64,000 bases of DNA from Parvimonas sp000223315 (lineage in GTDB: Bacteria > Bacillota > Clostridia > Tissierellales > Peptoniphilaceae). Shown piece by piece: positions 32,401-40,584 of this stretch. A model generated the notes under the pieces. It worked only from the letters and a program-made list of their open reading frames with translations, made no database searches and had not been told where the DNA came from. Every line of letters begins with the position of its first letter. The stretch's first letter is position 1. The stretch lies in contig CP189843.1 of NCBI GenBank assembly GCA_050262155.1, forward strand, positions 992,001-1,056,000. Direction: 5' to 3'. Position numbers and translations under genes: made by a program.

Positions 32401-32946
32401 ATCTTCTGTATCAAAATATTTCTTTTCAATCAAATTTTCATAAGATTTATAAATATTATATAAATCTTGCATTTTAAATTTTAAAGACTCGTTTTTGACA
32501 TTCTCTGTAAGTGAAAAAACATCCGAAACTGAAAAATCATTTTGTTTAAACTCTATTATCATATCCATAATATTATTTACAAAACCCATTTTAAAATCAT
32601 CGGACTTAAAAGTAATCAAATTCTTTGAAACCATATCCATAGCCTTAAAAGTTAAAAGACTTCTAGCACTTGTTGTAAGTCGTCTCTCTTTAAGTCCACC
32701 GACATTGGTAAAGACAATTTTACTTAAAGTTGAAAAACTTACAACTCTAATTCTAAAATTAGGATCAATATTTTTCTCATCTTCAAGCTTTTCACTTAAT
32801 CTTTTTTCCATTTCATATGTAAATTTTTCCGGAACTAAAATATAAATAGGCTTTTTATCTTCTCTTTTAGCCTCTTCAAAACAAAGCTCTAAAATCTTAT
32901 CAGTCCTATCCGCTCCAAATCTTCCTGTTATAAATCCAACTGCCAC
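29488..32946 (-). CDS. addB: ATP-dependent nuclease subunit B
   Basis: AddB is the Chi-recognising partner with a second nuclease. I choose GTG at 32946 (AGAGG 8 bases upstream), giving 1152 residues. The nuclease shows VGKIDRID and LRIIDYKSS. The iron-sulphur cluster Cys residues appear as FMRCPFSYF and CDYCKYKSICRFD, as known for AddB. The N-terminal loop that is a Walker A in Bacillus AddB reads GFITGRFGADRTDKI here, without the GK[ST] core, so it probably does not bind ATP; RexB-type proteins also lack this motif. It is the first gene of the operon. Confidence 0.93.
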   Translation of the reverse strand: MAVGFITGRFGADRTDKILELCFEEAKREDKKPIYILVPEKFTYEMEKRLSEKLEDEKNIDPNFRIRVVSFSTLSKIVFTNVGGLKERRLTTSARSLLTFKAMDMVSKNLITFKSDDFKMGFVNNIMDMIIEFKQNDFSVSDVFSLTENVKNESLKFKMQDLYNIYKSYENLIEKKYFDTEDTLNIFAQKLDDFESIKGATIFVDEYMDFTPAQYLVIEKLIYFSKNIYFSLLTDFKNLHSKMNMFLRSNSTILNIKNICEKYNIPLFENISLSNESYYNSEDLSFLEKNIGSFSPKTYFKDSENIRILKFKNIYDEVSFVAEEISKLVKTKGYRYNDITLCMRSLDEYSYIIERVFDDYKIDYFLDEKISIMENPIIILILSILDMKDKNYSYDSVFRYLKSGLTGVSDEDIFLLENYVIANGIKGNRWFDESWNKSIVHSVEEESDDEKLVKINEIKNIVISPIKNLHEKLKGRNAVKDICKYLYEFTLEIGLFDRINNLVMNFQNEGNLYKAKEYSQVWGSFTAVLDEMVEFMGEDKIAYSKFINLIKTELENIELGIVPPSKDEVFITTVDRMKKPSTKIAFVLGVNDGNFPKNIVDNDLISENEKESLKTLGFNFSNNNLLKTTDEQFLSYKTFSIAKEKLYITFPISDLEGKSLLVSRFVKKIKFIFENLEVESIDYLKDFSIMDIFDTFSKERLYQILVSNIEALNSNKLSENDKFNFREIIDFLIEDEDYKYKIEILKDKLNYKKETENIKDYTSFLYESGNVSISKLENFMRCPFSYFINYGLRAKEREVYDFSPADYGTYCHKIFDDFFKGVFENNIDWNIIDREFIQREVEKLTAKMAEKSNFILESSPKYKYFSTITHKNIVESIEIMAEQVRRGNFIPTGFETAFGDESIKPITYTLKNGKEIKLVGKIDRIDVFKGENFDFLRIIDYKSSKRDIDLNQVYAGLQLQLFVYMNAILSSNKERYKPAGLFYSDFTTNFVGFETYSKMLDMNDESYHSEKLKKNKLTGFVIKDMELLKNLDRTLDADNLISEILPIKLKSKGQEIGASTLGLTTDEFEIVNEFVLNKTKDICEEIYAGNIDIKPFRYKNKKPCDYCKYKSICRFDIKHNKYNNIKNLLTKDKPNEVFELMNSENKEKRGEK

Positions 32947-32999
32947 AATAATTACCTCTTTCAATCTGATATGATTATTTTATCATATTTTGATATAAC

Positions 33000-33030
33000 A
33001 AAAAAGAGTTACCACTTAAGTAACTCTTTG
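33000..33030 (-). terminator. Terminator after the broken small gene
   Basis: AAAGAGTTAC and GTAACTCTTT form a perfect 10-bp stem with a 7-base loop and a T-run on the minus strand, just past the TAG at 33035. Confidence 0.85.
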
Positions 33031-33034
33031 TAAA

Positions 33035-33346
33035 CTATTCTTTTTTATAAACTGAAAATATCTTTGATTTTGTTCCGTCAGCATTTTCAATTTGCATATT
33101 ATATCTAGTATAAATTTCTCCATTTGTATCTTTAACTTTCTTATAAGAAACTACTACTATTTTTGCATCTTTTACATCTTTATTGGCATTATCTACATAT
33201 TCTTTAATAGTCTTTTATTTTTCTAATATTACAGATTCTTTTTTTGAAATTCCTTCATCCAATACAACTTTAAATTGACTATAAAGATTTATTGAAACAA
33301 AAAACAAAAATAATATTATCAACAACTTAAATGGCTTATTTTCCAT
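33035..33346 (-). pseudogene. Small exported or membrane-anchored protein gene interrupted by an in-frame stop
   Basis: The ATG at 33346 follows AAAGGAGC. The product begins MENKPFKLLIILFLFFVS, a signal or anchor segment. After residue 43 (SVILEK) an in-frame TAA stands at 33215-33217. The same frame then continues open for 59 codons to TAG at 33035, with a soluble, protein-like sequence (KEYVDNANKDVKDAK, KDTNGEIYTRYNMQIENADG). No frame change is needed, so this is a nonsense change rather than an indel. Whole length would be about 103 residues. No family is recognised. It lies between addB and the ABC exporter, with its own terminator. Confidence 0.6.
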
Positions 33347-33411
33347 TGTTTTGCTCCTTTGAAAAATTCTATACTCTATATTGGTAATGTATAATACCCT
33401 TATATAACATA

Positions 33412-33447
33412 AAAAAATCAAAGTCAATCTGCAGACTTTGATTTTTT
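33412..33447 (-). terminator. Terminator of the heterodimeric ABC exporter operon
   Basis: AAAAAATCAAAGTC and GACTTTGATTTTTT form a perfect 14-bp stem with an 8-base loop immediately after the stop codon at 33454. The stem core matches the addA terminator at 25669-25701. Confidence 0.9.
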
Positions 33448-33453
33448 AACTTA

Positions 33454-35286
33454 TTAATCCAGTTCAAATTTTCCTGTATATAATTGATAGTATCTTCCTT
33501 GTTTTTCAATCAACTCATCGTGAGTTCCCATTTCTAAAATTTCTCCATTATCCAGAACTATTATTCTATCAGAGTTTGAAATTGTAGATAGTCTATGAGC
33601 AATTATAAATACAGTTCTACCTTCCATTAAGATATACATTGCTTTTTGAACAACATTTTCTGTTTTTGTATCTATTGAAGAAGTAGCTTCATCTAAAATA
33701 AGAACGGGTTTATTTTCAAGCAATGCTCTTGAAATTCCAAGCAACTGTCTTTGACCTTGAGATAAATTTTCTCCACCACTTCTTAATACTGTATCATATT
33801 GTTCTGGAAGTTTTATTATAAATTCGTGAGCACCTGTTTTTTTACAAGCTTCGATACATTCTTCTCTTGTAGCTTCTAAATGCCCGTATCTAAGATTTTC
33901 AAAAACTGTTCCAGTAAATAGATTTGTTTCTTGTAAAACAACACCTACATTTTTTCTAAGGTCAGCTTTTTTTATTGAATTTACATTTATTCCGTCAAAT
34001 AAAATTTCTCCGCTATTTACATCATAAAATCTATTTATAAGGTTGGCTATTGTAGTTTTTCCACTTCCGGTTGCTCCTACAAGTGCAATCTTTTCACCTT
34101 GTTTAGCAGTAATACTGATATTTTTTAAAACTGTTTTTTCCTTATTATATCCAAAAACAATATTTTTTATATCAATATTTCCTAGAACTTCAGTTTTTTC
34201 ACCATTTTCTTTTACAAAAACAGATTTATTGTCTTCTTTTTCTATTTCTACTTTTCCATCATCTATTTCAGGTTCTTGGTCAATTAGAGCAAAAACTCTT
34301 TCAACACCCGCTAGACCCATAATGATTGAATTTAATTGCATTGAAACTTGGTTGATATTTCCTGAAAATTGCTTTGTCATATTTAAAAATGGAACTACTA
34401 TACTTATGCTTATTGCCATACCTGAAAGACTTAAATTATATACATTAAAGTATATTAAAAGTCCTCCAACAATTGCAACAACAACATAGAGAATATTTCC
34501 AATATTATTTAAAATAGGTCCAAGTATATTAGCATAAGAATTCGCCTTTTGAGAATCATCAAATAATTTATCATTAACTTCATTAAATTTTTTCATTGAC
34601 TCATCTTCATAATTAAAAACTTTTACAACTTTTTGTCCATAAATCATTTCTTCTAAATAACCTTCAGTTTTACCCAATGATTTTTGTTGCTCAATGAAGT
34701 ACTTTCTTGAATGTTTACCAACATATTTTGTTACAAAATACATGGCAACAACACCTAGCAGAACGGTAAGTGTCATCCAAAAACTAAAATATAACATTAT
34801 ACCAAAAACTGTTATGACAACAACTAATGATGCTAAGACATTTGGTAAACTTTGTGAAATCATCTGTCTTAAGGCATCAACATCATTTGTATAATAACTC
34901 ATTATATCCCCATGTCCTTCAGTATCAAAATACTTTAAAGGAAGAGTTTGCATTTTTACAAACATCTTTTTTCGCATATAATAAAGAGTTCCTTGTGTTA
35001 TAGTAGCCATTGCAAGATTATATACGGCTGTTAAAATCAAAGAAAGTATATCTACTCCAATTAATATCAAGATTAAAGTAATCATTTGTTTTGAAAAAAC
35101 AGACCATGAAACCGAAGGATCTCTAGCTTCAAGTAAACTTACAATTTTTTGAATAAATAAGCTTGGAATTGAGCTAACCCCAGCCGTAAATACTATTCCA
35201 ATTAAAACTAAAGGAAAAAGTACAGGATAAGCTGTAAATACTTCTTTTATTACTCTGAATAAAATTGATTTTTTACTATTTTTCAT
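33454..35286 (-). CDS. Heterodimeric ABC multidrug-type exporter, second subunit
   Basis: The 610-residue half-transporter has a six-helix membrane domain to about residue 330, then an ATPase with Walker A GATGSGKTTIANLINRFY, signature LSQGQRQLLGISRA, Walker B VLILDEATSSIDT and switch HRLSTISNSDRIIVLD. LSQGQ with a complete DEATSS marks the consensus site subunit. GGAGGAGTTGTAG precedes the ATG at 35286, 11 bases inside the upstream partner. The pair resembles the LmrCD / BmrCD / YheHI class, which exports drugs or lipids. The substrate is not known. Confidence 0.9.
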   Translation of the reverse strand: MKNSKKSILFRVIKEVFTAYPVLFPLVLIGIVFTAGVSSIPSLFIQKIVSLLEARDPSVSWSVFSKQMITLILILIGVDILSLILTAVYNLAMATITQGTLYYMRKKMFVKMQTLPLKYFDTEGHGDIMSYYTNDVDALRQMISQSLPNVLASLVVVITVFGIMLYFSFWMTLTVLLGVVAMYFVTKYVGKHSRKYFIEQQKSLGKTEGYLEEMIYGQKVVKVFNYEDESMKKFNEVNDKLFDDSQKANSYANILGPILNNIGNILYVVVAIVGGLLIYFNVYNLSLSGMAISISIVVPFLNMTKQFSGNINQVSMQLNSIIMGLAGVERVFALIDQEPEIDDGKVEIEKEDNKSVFVKENGEKTEVLGNIDIKNIVFGYNKEKTVLKNISITAKQGEKIALVGATGSGKTTIANLINRFYDVNSGEILFDGINVNSIKKADLRKNVGVVLQETNLFTGTVFENLRYGHLEATREECIEACKKTGAHEFIIKLPEQYDTVLRSGGENLSQGQRQLLGISRALLENKPVLILDEATSSIDTKTENVVQKAMYILMEGRTVFIIAHRLSTISNSDRIIVLDNGEILEMGTHDELIEKQGRYYQLYTGKFELD

Positions 35287-37015
35287 CTACAACTCCTCCT
35301 TGTGTTAAATATAAATCACGATATAATCCCTCTTGTCTTACTAGAGTTTCATGATTTCCACTAGCAACTACTTTGCCCTTTTCAATTACCAAAATTATAT
35401 CTGCATTTTGTACGGATAATATTCTTTGAGCGATTATAATTTTTGTAGTTTCAGGCATATAGGATTGTAAGCCTCTTCTTATCAATTCATCTGTTTTTGT
35501 ATCAACAGCTGAAGTAGAGTCGTCAAAAATTAAAATTTTCGGTTTCTTAAGTAATGCTCTTGCAATACAAAGTCTTTGTTTTTGACCACCTGATAGATTT
35601 GCTCCACCTTGTTCAATATACTCATCGTAGCCATTAGGCATTTTATTTAAAATTTCACTTGCTTGAGCAATATTACAAACTAAATCAAGATCTTCATCAG
35701 TTGCATTTTTGTTTCCCCATTTTAAATTTTCTCGAATTGTTCCGGAGAATAAAGTATTTTTTTGAAGAACCATACCTACTTCTTCTCTTAATAATTCAAT
35801 GTCAATATTTTCGATATTAATATTGTCAATTAAAATTTCTCCAGAATTTATATTGTAAAGTCTTGGAATTAATTGAACTAATGTACTCTTTCCAGAACCG
35901 GTAGCTCCTATTATTCCAACCGTACTTCCTGATGGAATTTTAAATGAAACATCATTAATTACATTTTCTTTTGCGTCTTCTGAATATCTAAAAATTACAT
36001 TTTTAAATTCTATTTCTCCACTATTTAATACTTTATGTAGTGATTTTTCGTCTGTTATAGTTGATTCTGTATTTAAAACTTCTGAAATTCTCTTTGAAGA
36101 TTCCATTGCCATTGTTAACATAACAAGAACCATTGAAAACATCATTAGACTGCTCAAAATCATAAAACTGTAAGTCATAAGTGCGGATATCTGTCCAACA
36201 TTGAAATTTGGATTAATTCCAGCTACTATAACATAGGAACCTAAAAATAGAATCAAAACAGTATCTACATATAAACAAAATTGCATTAAAGGTGCATACA
36301 ATGATATTATTTTTTCTGCAATTGTAAAATCATGTTTTACTTCACTTGCAACTTTATCAAATTTATCAATTTCAAAATCTTCACGAACTAGTGATTTTAC
36401 AAGTCTTATTGCCTTAATATTTTCTTGAATAGTATTATTCATATCATCATATTTATAAAATATTTGTTTGAAAATTTTCATCGCTTTTATAATAATAAAT
36501 GCAAGTCCAATTAAAAGTATTGGAACAACTATAACAAAAATAAATGCAAGTCTTCCACCCATAATAAAAGCCATAACGAATGAAAAAACAAACATAAATG
36601 GACTTCTAATAGCAAGTCTTATTGTCATCATATAAGCATTTTGAACATTTGTAACATCAGTAGTAAGTCTTGTAAGCAATGAAGAATTAGAAAAAGAATC
36701 TATATTTTTAAAAGAAAATCCTTGAACTTTTTCAAAAATATCTTTTCTTAAATTTCTAGCAAAACCTGAAGATGCAATCGCACTTTTCTTTCCCGCTAAT
36801 ATTCCAAAAGTTAAAGATAACATTGCCATTACTACAAGAATTAAACCCTGTTTAAACAAATCTCCAATTGGGATATTTGATCTTATTCCATTTACCAAAT
36901 TTGCAAGAATAAAAGGAATAATACATTCCATAATAACCTCAAAGATAATATAAATAACAGACATAATGGAATCTTTTTTATACTCTCTTATACTATTACT
37001 CAATGTTTTTACCAT
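35276..37015 (-). CDS. Heterodimeric ABC multidrug-type exporter, first subunit
   Basis: The 579-residue protein runs from the ATG at 37015 (GGAGGAAGTTT upstream; a longer open frame is rejected). Six membrane helices are followed by an ATPase with Walker A GATGSGKSTLVQLIPRLY, signature LSGGQKQRLCIARA and Walker B ILIFDDSTSAVDTKTD. The Walker B motif ends in Asp-Asp instead of Asp-Glu, so the catalytic Glu is missing, and the switch reads AQRILSVQNAD without the usual His. This is the degenerate-site subunit typical of heterodimeric exporters. It overlaps its partner by 11 bases. Confidence 0.9.
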   Translation of the reverse strand: MVKTLSNSIREYKKDSIMSVIYIIFEVIMECIIPFILANLVNGIRSNIPIGDLFKQGLILVVMAMLSLTFGILAGKKSAIASSGFARNLRKDIFEKVQGFSFKNIDSFSNSSLLTRLTTDVTNVQNAYMMTIRLAIRSPFMFVFSFVMAFIMGGRLAFIFVIVVPILLIGLAFIIIKAMKIFKQIFYKYDDMNNTIQENIKAIRLVKSLVREDFEIDKFDKVASEVKHDFTIAEKIISLYAPLMQFCLYVDTVLILFLGSYVIVAGINPNFNVGQISALMTYSFMILSSLMMFSMVLVMLTMAMESSKRISEVLNTESTITDEKSLHKVLNSGEIEFKNVIFRYSEDAKENVINDVSFKIPSGSTVGIIGATGSGKSTLVQLIPRLYNINSGEILIDNINIENIDIELLREEVGMVLQKNTLFSGTIRENLKWGNKNATDEDLDLVCNIAQASEILNKMPNGYDEYIEQGGANLSGGQKQRLCIARALLKKPKILIFDDSTSAVDTKTDELIRRGLQSYMPETTKIIIAQRILSVQNADIILVIEKGKVVASGNHETLVRQEGLYRDLYLTQGGVVDEK

Positions 37016-37044
37016 AAACTTCCTCCGCATAATATGTACTAAAG

Positions 37045-37078
37045 AAAAAAACTTAAATATATCAATACTTAAGTTTTA
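37045..37078 (-). terminator. Terminator after pstB
   Basis: AAAACTTAA and TTAAGTTTT form a 9-bp stem followed on the minus strand by TTTTTTTC, 79-110 bp after the pstB stop. It also lies just before the exporter binding site, so it may act as a leader hairpin for that operon. Confidence 0.6.
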
Positions 37079-37156
37079 TAAATTTCCGAACTAAAAAATC
37101 TTACTATATGTATATACCCAACTAAAGTAGATTTTTAACTTTTTAATTTTCTGTTT

Positions 37157-37819
37157 TTAAACTAATTTTTTATTTTCTATTCTAATTATTCTATCTGCTA
37201 GTCTATTTGCCTGCTTTTCATTATGTGTTGAAATTATTATAGTGTATTTTTTTGAAAGTTCTTTTATAAGAGATTCAATTATTATAGAATTTTTCTCATC
37301 CAAAGAAGAACAAGGTTCATCAAAAATCAAAACTTCAGGGCAAGTTGTAAGCATCCTAGCAATACAAAGTCTTTGCCTTTGCCCACCGGATAATTTCGAA
37401 GGAGAAAGACTTAAATTATCTTTTACCTCATCATATAAATTCACACTTTCCAATAAATTTTTAACTTTTTCTTTTTTATTTTTAATTTTTCCCTCATAAA
37501 ATTCCATAGCATAGGTAATATTTTTTTCTATTGAAAAGTCAAAAGGTTTAGAGTCTTGAAAAAGTATAGAGATTTTTCTTTTTAATTCAATTGGTTTGAT
37601 GTTTTTAATATTTTCTCCCCTAAAAAATATATCTCCTGTATAACTTCCACCATTTTCTATTAAAAATCCATTCAAGCAAGAAAGTAAAGTAGATTTTCCT
37701 GAGCCCGAGCTTCCCATTATACAGATTATTTCATTTTCCTTTATATCTAAATTGACATCTTCTAAAATGCTTTTTTCTTCGTAAAAGATACTAAGATTTT
37801 TTATTTCTAATATATTCAA
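37157..37819 (-). CDS. pstB: Phosphate ABC transporter ATP-binding protein
   Basis: The 220-residue ATPase has Walker A GSSGSGKSTLLSCLNGFL, a Q-loop ISILFQDSKPFDFSI, signature LSGGQRQRLCIARML, Walker B EVLIFDEPCSSLDE and switch STHNEKQANRLADR. It is shorter than the usual 250-residue PstB and its Q-loop reads FQDSKPF rather than FQ.P.PFP, so on its own it would only be called an ABC ATPase. Its place after pstS, pstC and pstA makes it PstB. The TTG start (GGAGG 8 bases upstream) lies inside pstA by 29 bases. No phoU follows. Confidence 0.85.
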   Translation of the reverse strand: MNILEIKNLSIFYEEKSILEDVNLDIKENEIICIMGSSGSGKSTLLSCLNGFLIENGGSYTGDIFFRGENIKNIKPIELKRKISILFQDSKPFDFSIEKNITYAMEFYEGKIKNKKEKVKNLLESVNLYDEVKDNLSLSPSKLSGGQRQRLCIARMLTTCPEVLIFDEPCSSLDEKNSIIIESLIKELSKKYTIIISTHNEKQANRLADRIIRIENKKLV

Positions 37820-38648
37820 CTATTTTACCTCCGATATTTCTCATTATTATTTCAGATAATAAATTTAATATTATTAAAAGTCCAATTAAAACCATTGCCG
37901 TAGCATATGCCTTTTCAGTTGCGACTGATTGACTAAGTAACATATGCAAATGGAATGGTAAAGCCATAATAGGATTAAATAATCCGCTTGGTTTCGCCAT
38001 AAATACAACTCCAGTCAAAAGTAAAGGTGCAGTTGCCCCTATGGCATAACTTCCAGCTAAAATTGAAATTGAAACTATTTTATTGGAAATGGTAGGTAGA
38101 ATTAACTTCCTACACATATAAATTTTATCAATTCCCAAAGCATAACTGTCTCTTATGCTTTGTCTGTCAAATTCCTCGATTAATTTTTCAACATTTAACT
38201 CCACAAAAGGAAAAACCATTAGTGAAAGAGCTATACTTGCTGTAAATAAACTCTTTGGAATATTTAAAGTTACTATAAAAAATCCATAGACAAAAAGTCC
38301 AATTATAATTGAAGGAATTGATGAAATACATTGAATAAGAAAACTCAAAAGCATTTTAATAATTTTTGATTTGCAAAAAATTTTATTGTAAATCGCAAAA
38401 CAAATACCTAAAACTGTTGAAAAAAACATAGATAAAATCATCAATAAGAATGATCCTATTATCGCATTTCTTATTCCACCATCTACTCCAAGTGGCATTC
38501 CTTTAGGATTTTCCGTTAAAAATTTTATATTTATTCCTGAAATCCCATTAAAAAACACAAAAGAAAATATCAAAAAAATTGCAGTCATAACTATAAAAAT
38601 AGATGCGAAGGCAAAAAGTTTAATTAAATTATCCTTAAATCTTATCAT
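37791..38648 (-). CDS. pstA: Phosphate ABC transporter permease PstA
   Basis: The 285-residue protein has six membrane helices with the binding-protein-dependent permease fold. The conserved loop that contacts the ATPase reads SYALGIDKIYMCRKLILPT, a variant of the EAA motif. Helix 1 is preceded by a short cytoplasmic tail. Together with PstC it forms the phosphate channel. It overlaps pstC by 14 bases at its start and pstB by 29 bases at its end, a strongly coupled operon. Confidence 0.88.
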   Translation of the reverse strand: MIRFKDNLIKLFAFASIFIVMTAIFLIFSFVFFNGISGINIKFLTENPKGMPLGVDGGIRNAIIGSFLLMILSMFFSTVLGICFAIYNKIFCKSKIIKMLLSFLIQCISSIPSIIIGLFVYGFFIVTLNIPKSLFTASIALSLMVFPFVELNVEKLIEEFDRQSIRDSYALGIDKIYMCRKLILPTISNKIVSISILAGSYAIGATAPLLLTGVVFMAKPSGLFNPIMALPFHLHMLLSQSVATEKAYATAMVLIGLLIILNLLSEIIMRNIGGKIVEYIRNKKS

Positions 38649-39498
38649 AATTTCTACTCTTTCTGTTAATAATAAATAATAAAATATTAATGATTAAAAC
38701 TAAAATCAAAAGTATAAATCCACTTGCAAAAAGTGCATAATAATGTTCACTATAGACTTCACTCATACCTATTTCAAGTGCAATAAGTGAAGGAATCGTC
38801 TGTGCCTTTGACAATAATTTTGGAAAAATCGGTGCATTTCCTATAACCATCATAACTGCCATTGTTTCCCCTATTGCTCTGGAGAATGAAATCATAAAGC
38901 CTGTTAAAATTGAAAAATGCAATTTCTTTAAAACTATTTTTCTTATAAAAAACTCTTTACTTATTCCCAAAGCATCAGAATCTCTTTGATATTTTTTCTT
39001 AATAAGTTCAATTGTTTCAATAAGATTTGAAACAAAATAAGGTAAAATCATTATTGATAGTATAATACTACCTGCTAACACACTTTCTCCTGCAGAGACT
39101 TTAAATATTTTTTCTATATTTTTTACAATTATAATCATTCCAAAAAAGCCGTAAATTATTGAGGGAATACCTGCCAAAATGTTTATAAGCCATATTAGTA
39201 ACACTCTAAATTTTTTTGTATAAAAACATAAATATAAAGCAGTTCCAATAGCTATGGGAAGTGAAATTATACAAGCTAAAATAGAAATAAATACACTTGC
39301 TAATAGTATATTAAAAATTCCGAAACTTCCGGAAACTTCCGTTGCATCCCAAACTCTTCCAAAAATAAATTTTAGAAAATTATTTTTAAGAAAAAATGGT
39401 AATGACTGATTATACAAAAAGACTATTAGAGTAAACAAAAGTAAGATTGTAAATAATGTAAAAATATAGACTGTATATTTAAAAAATTTATTTTTCAT
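38635..39498 (-). CDS. pstC: Phosphate ABC transporter permease PstC
   Basis: The 287-residue protein has six membrane helices. The EAA-like loop is SDALGISKEFFIRKIVLKK, and the helix after it has the PstC pattern SRAIGETMAVMMVIGNAPIF, with the conserved Arg-Glu pair (R..GETMA) thought to line the phosphate path. It is separated from pstS by a strong hairpin terminator (39508-39537), so its expression depends on readthrough. It overlaps pstA. Confidence 0.92.
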   Translation of the reverse strand: MKNKFFKYTVYIFTLFTILLLFTLIVFLYNQSLPFFLKNNFLKFIFGRVWDATEVSGSFGIFNILLASVFISILACIISLPIAIGTALYLCFYTKKFRVLLIWLINILAGIPSIIYGFFGMIIIVKNIEKIFKVSAGESVLAGSIILSIMILPYFVSNLIETIELIKKKYQRDSDALGISKEFFIRKIVLKKLHFSILTGFMISFSRAIGETMAVMMVIGNAPIFPKLLSKAQTIPSLIALEIGMSEVYSEHYYALFASGFILLILVLIINILLFIINRKSRNYDKI

Positions 39499-39507
39499 AA
39501 TAACTCC

Positions 39508-39537
39508 AAAAAAGAGGAATACTAAAAAGTATTCCTC
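39508..39537 (-). terminator. Hairpin terminator between pstS and pstC
   Basis: GAGGAATACT-TTTT-AGTATTCCTC forms a perfect 10-bp stem, then TTTTTT on the minus strand. It sits 16 bp after the pstS stop codon. Partial readthrough would give much more PstS than permease. Confidence 0.93.
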
Positions 39538-39552
39538 AGTATTTTCTTTATA

Positions 39553-40485
39553 TTATTTGCTAGGAATGAATCCCATACTTTTTATAACTTTCTTTCCTTC
39601 TTCTGATTGAAGTAAATCTACAAATATTTTTTCAGTTGCAGTTAATTTTCCACTTTTCATAATGATTAAAGGTCTTGAAATATAGTAACTGTTATTTAAA
39701 ATATTTTCTTCAGTAGGTTCAACATTATCAACTTTCATAGGAATTAACTTTCCTTTATTTTGATTAGTTATACCGTAAGAAGCATATCCGATAGCATTTT
39801 TGTTTTCAATAATTTTTGAAACCAATGCACCCATTGAAGGAGCTTGAATTGCATCTTGTTTAACCTTAACATCTTTCATTATTTTCTTTTGGAAAACTTC
39901 ATGTGCTCCACCACCTAAATCACGAGTTACAACTACAATTTCTTCATCAGGTAAAGATGGATCTACTTGTTTCCAAGTTTTATACTCTCCGGAGAAAATC
40001 TTTATGATTTCTTCTTTTGTTAAATTTCCATTTTTAGCTTTTAAAATATTATTATCAGGATTAACACAAATACAAAGAGCGTCAAGACCTAAAGTATAAG
40101 ATTCCAAATCCTTAACCTTTTCTTTTTCTGAATCCTTAATATCACGAGCAAGCATTCCAAAATTTGCAACTTTATCAAGAACAGCCTTAACTCCTGCACC
40201 TGAACCACCAGATGAAACAAAAATAGTTATATTTTCTTTTGGCAATGAAGAATCAACCTTATCCCAAGTTGTATGTTTTTCAATAAAATCAGTAGCAATC
40301 TTATTGATTACAGGAGCTAAAGTTGAAGAACCGCTAAAACTAATTTGTGCATTAACAGTATCAGACTTAGTTTCAGTCTTCTTTCCATCATCTTTCTTTT
40401 CAGTATTTTGATTTTGTCCTGAACAAGCAGTAAATAAAACACAAACTGCTAAAAGAACTGTTAATTTTTTAAAATATTTTTTCAT
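39553..40485 (-). CDS. pstS: Phosphate-binding lipoprotein PstS
   Basis: The 310-residue precursor has a lipoprotein signal with lipobox LFTAC (Cys at residue 21) and a short linker rich in Lys, Glu and Thr. The periplasmic-type binding domain follows. Phosphate-binding loops are ISFSGSSTLAPVI (about 48-60) and FVSSGGSGAGVKAVLD (about 89-104), with TRDLGGGAHEVF near 188. It anchors outside the membrane and delivers phosphate to PstCA. TAGGAGGATATT precedes the ATG. A 12-bp perfect inverted repeat lies 26-64 bp upstream. Confidence 0.95.
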   Translation of the reverse strand: MKKYFKKLTVLLAVCVLFTACSGQNQNTEKKDDGKKTETKSDTVNAQISFSGSSTLAPVINKIATDFIEKHTTWDKVDSSLPKENITIFVSSGGSGAGVKAVLDKVANFGMLARDIKDSEKEKVKDLESYTLGLDALCICVNPDNNILKAKNGNLTKEEIIKIFSGEYKTWKQVDPSLPDEEIVVVTRDLGGGAHEVFQKKIMKDVKVKQDAIQAPSMGALVSKIIENKNAIGYASYGITNQNKGKLIPMKVDNVEPTEENILNNSYYISRPLIIMKSGKLTATEKIFVDLLQSEEGKKVIKSMGFIPSK

Positions 40486-40510
40486 AATATCCTCCTAAAT
40501 AAATAACTAC

Positions 40511-40549
40511 ATCTATTTTACAACAAAGAAAATATAATGTAAAATAGAT
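40511..40549. promoter_or_regulatory. Perfect 12-bp inverted repeat upstream of pstS
   Basis: ATCTATTTTACA (40511-40522) and TGTAAAATAGAT (40538-40549) are perfect mirror partners 15 bp apart, with TATATT on the minus strand between them as a possible -10. It may be an operator, or a hairpin in the leader or at the end of the upstream transcript. Confidence 0.5.
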
Positions 40550-40584
40550 TATTTTAATGGATATTTATTATTCATAAGGAATTC

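Noticed and set aside
32969..32988. Inverted repeat ATATGAT/ATCATAT before addB
   Set aside because: Short 7-bp arms in very AT-rich DNA; similar repeats are expected by chance.
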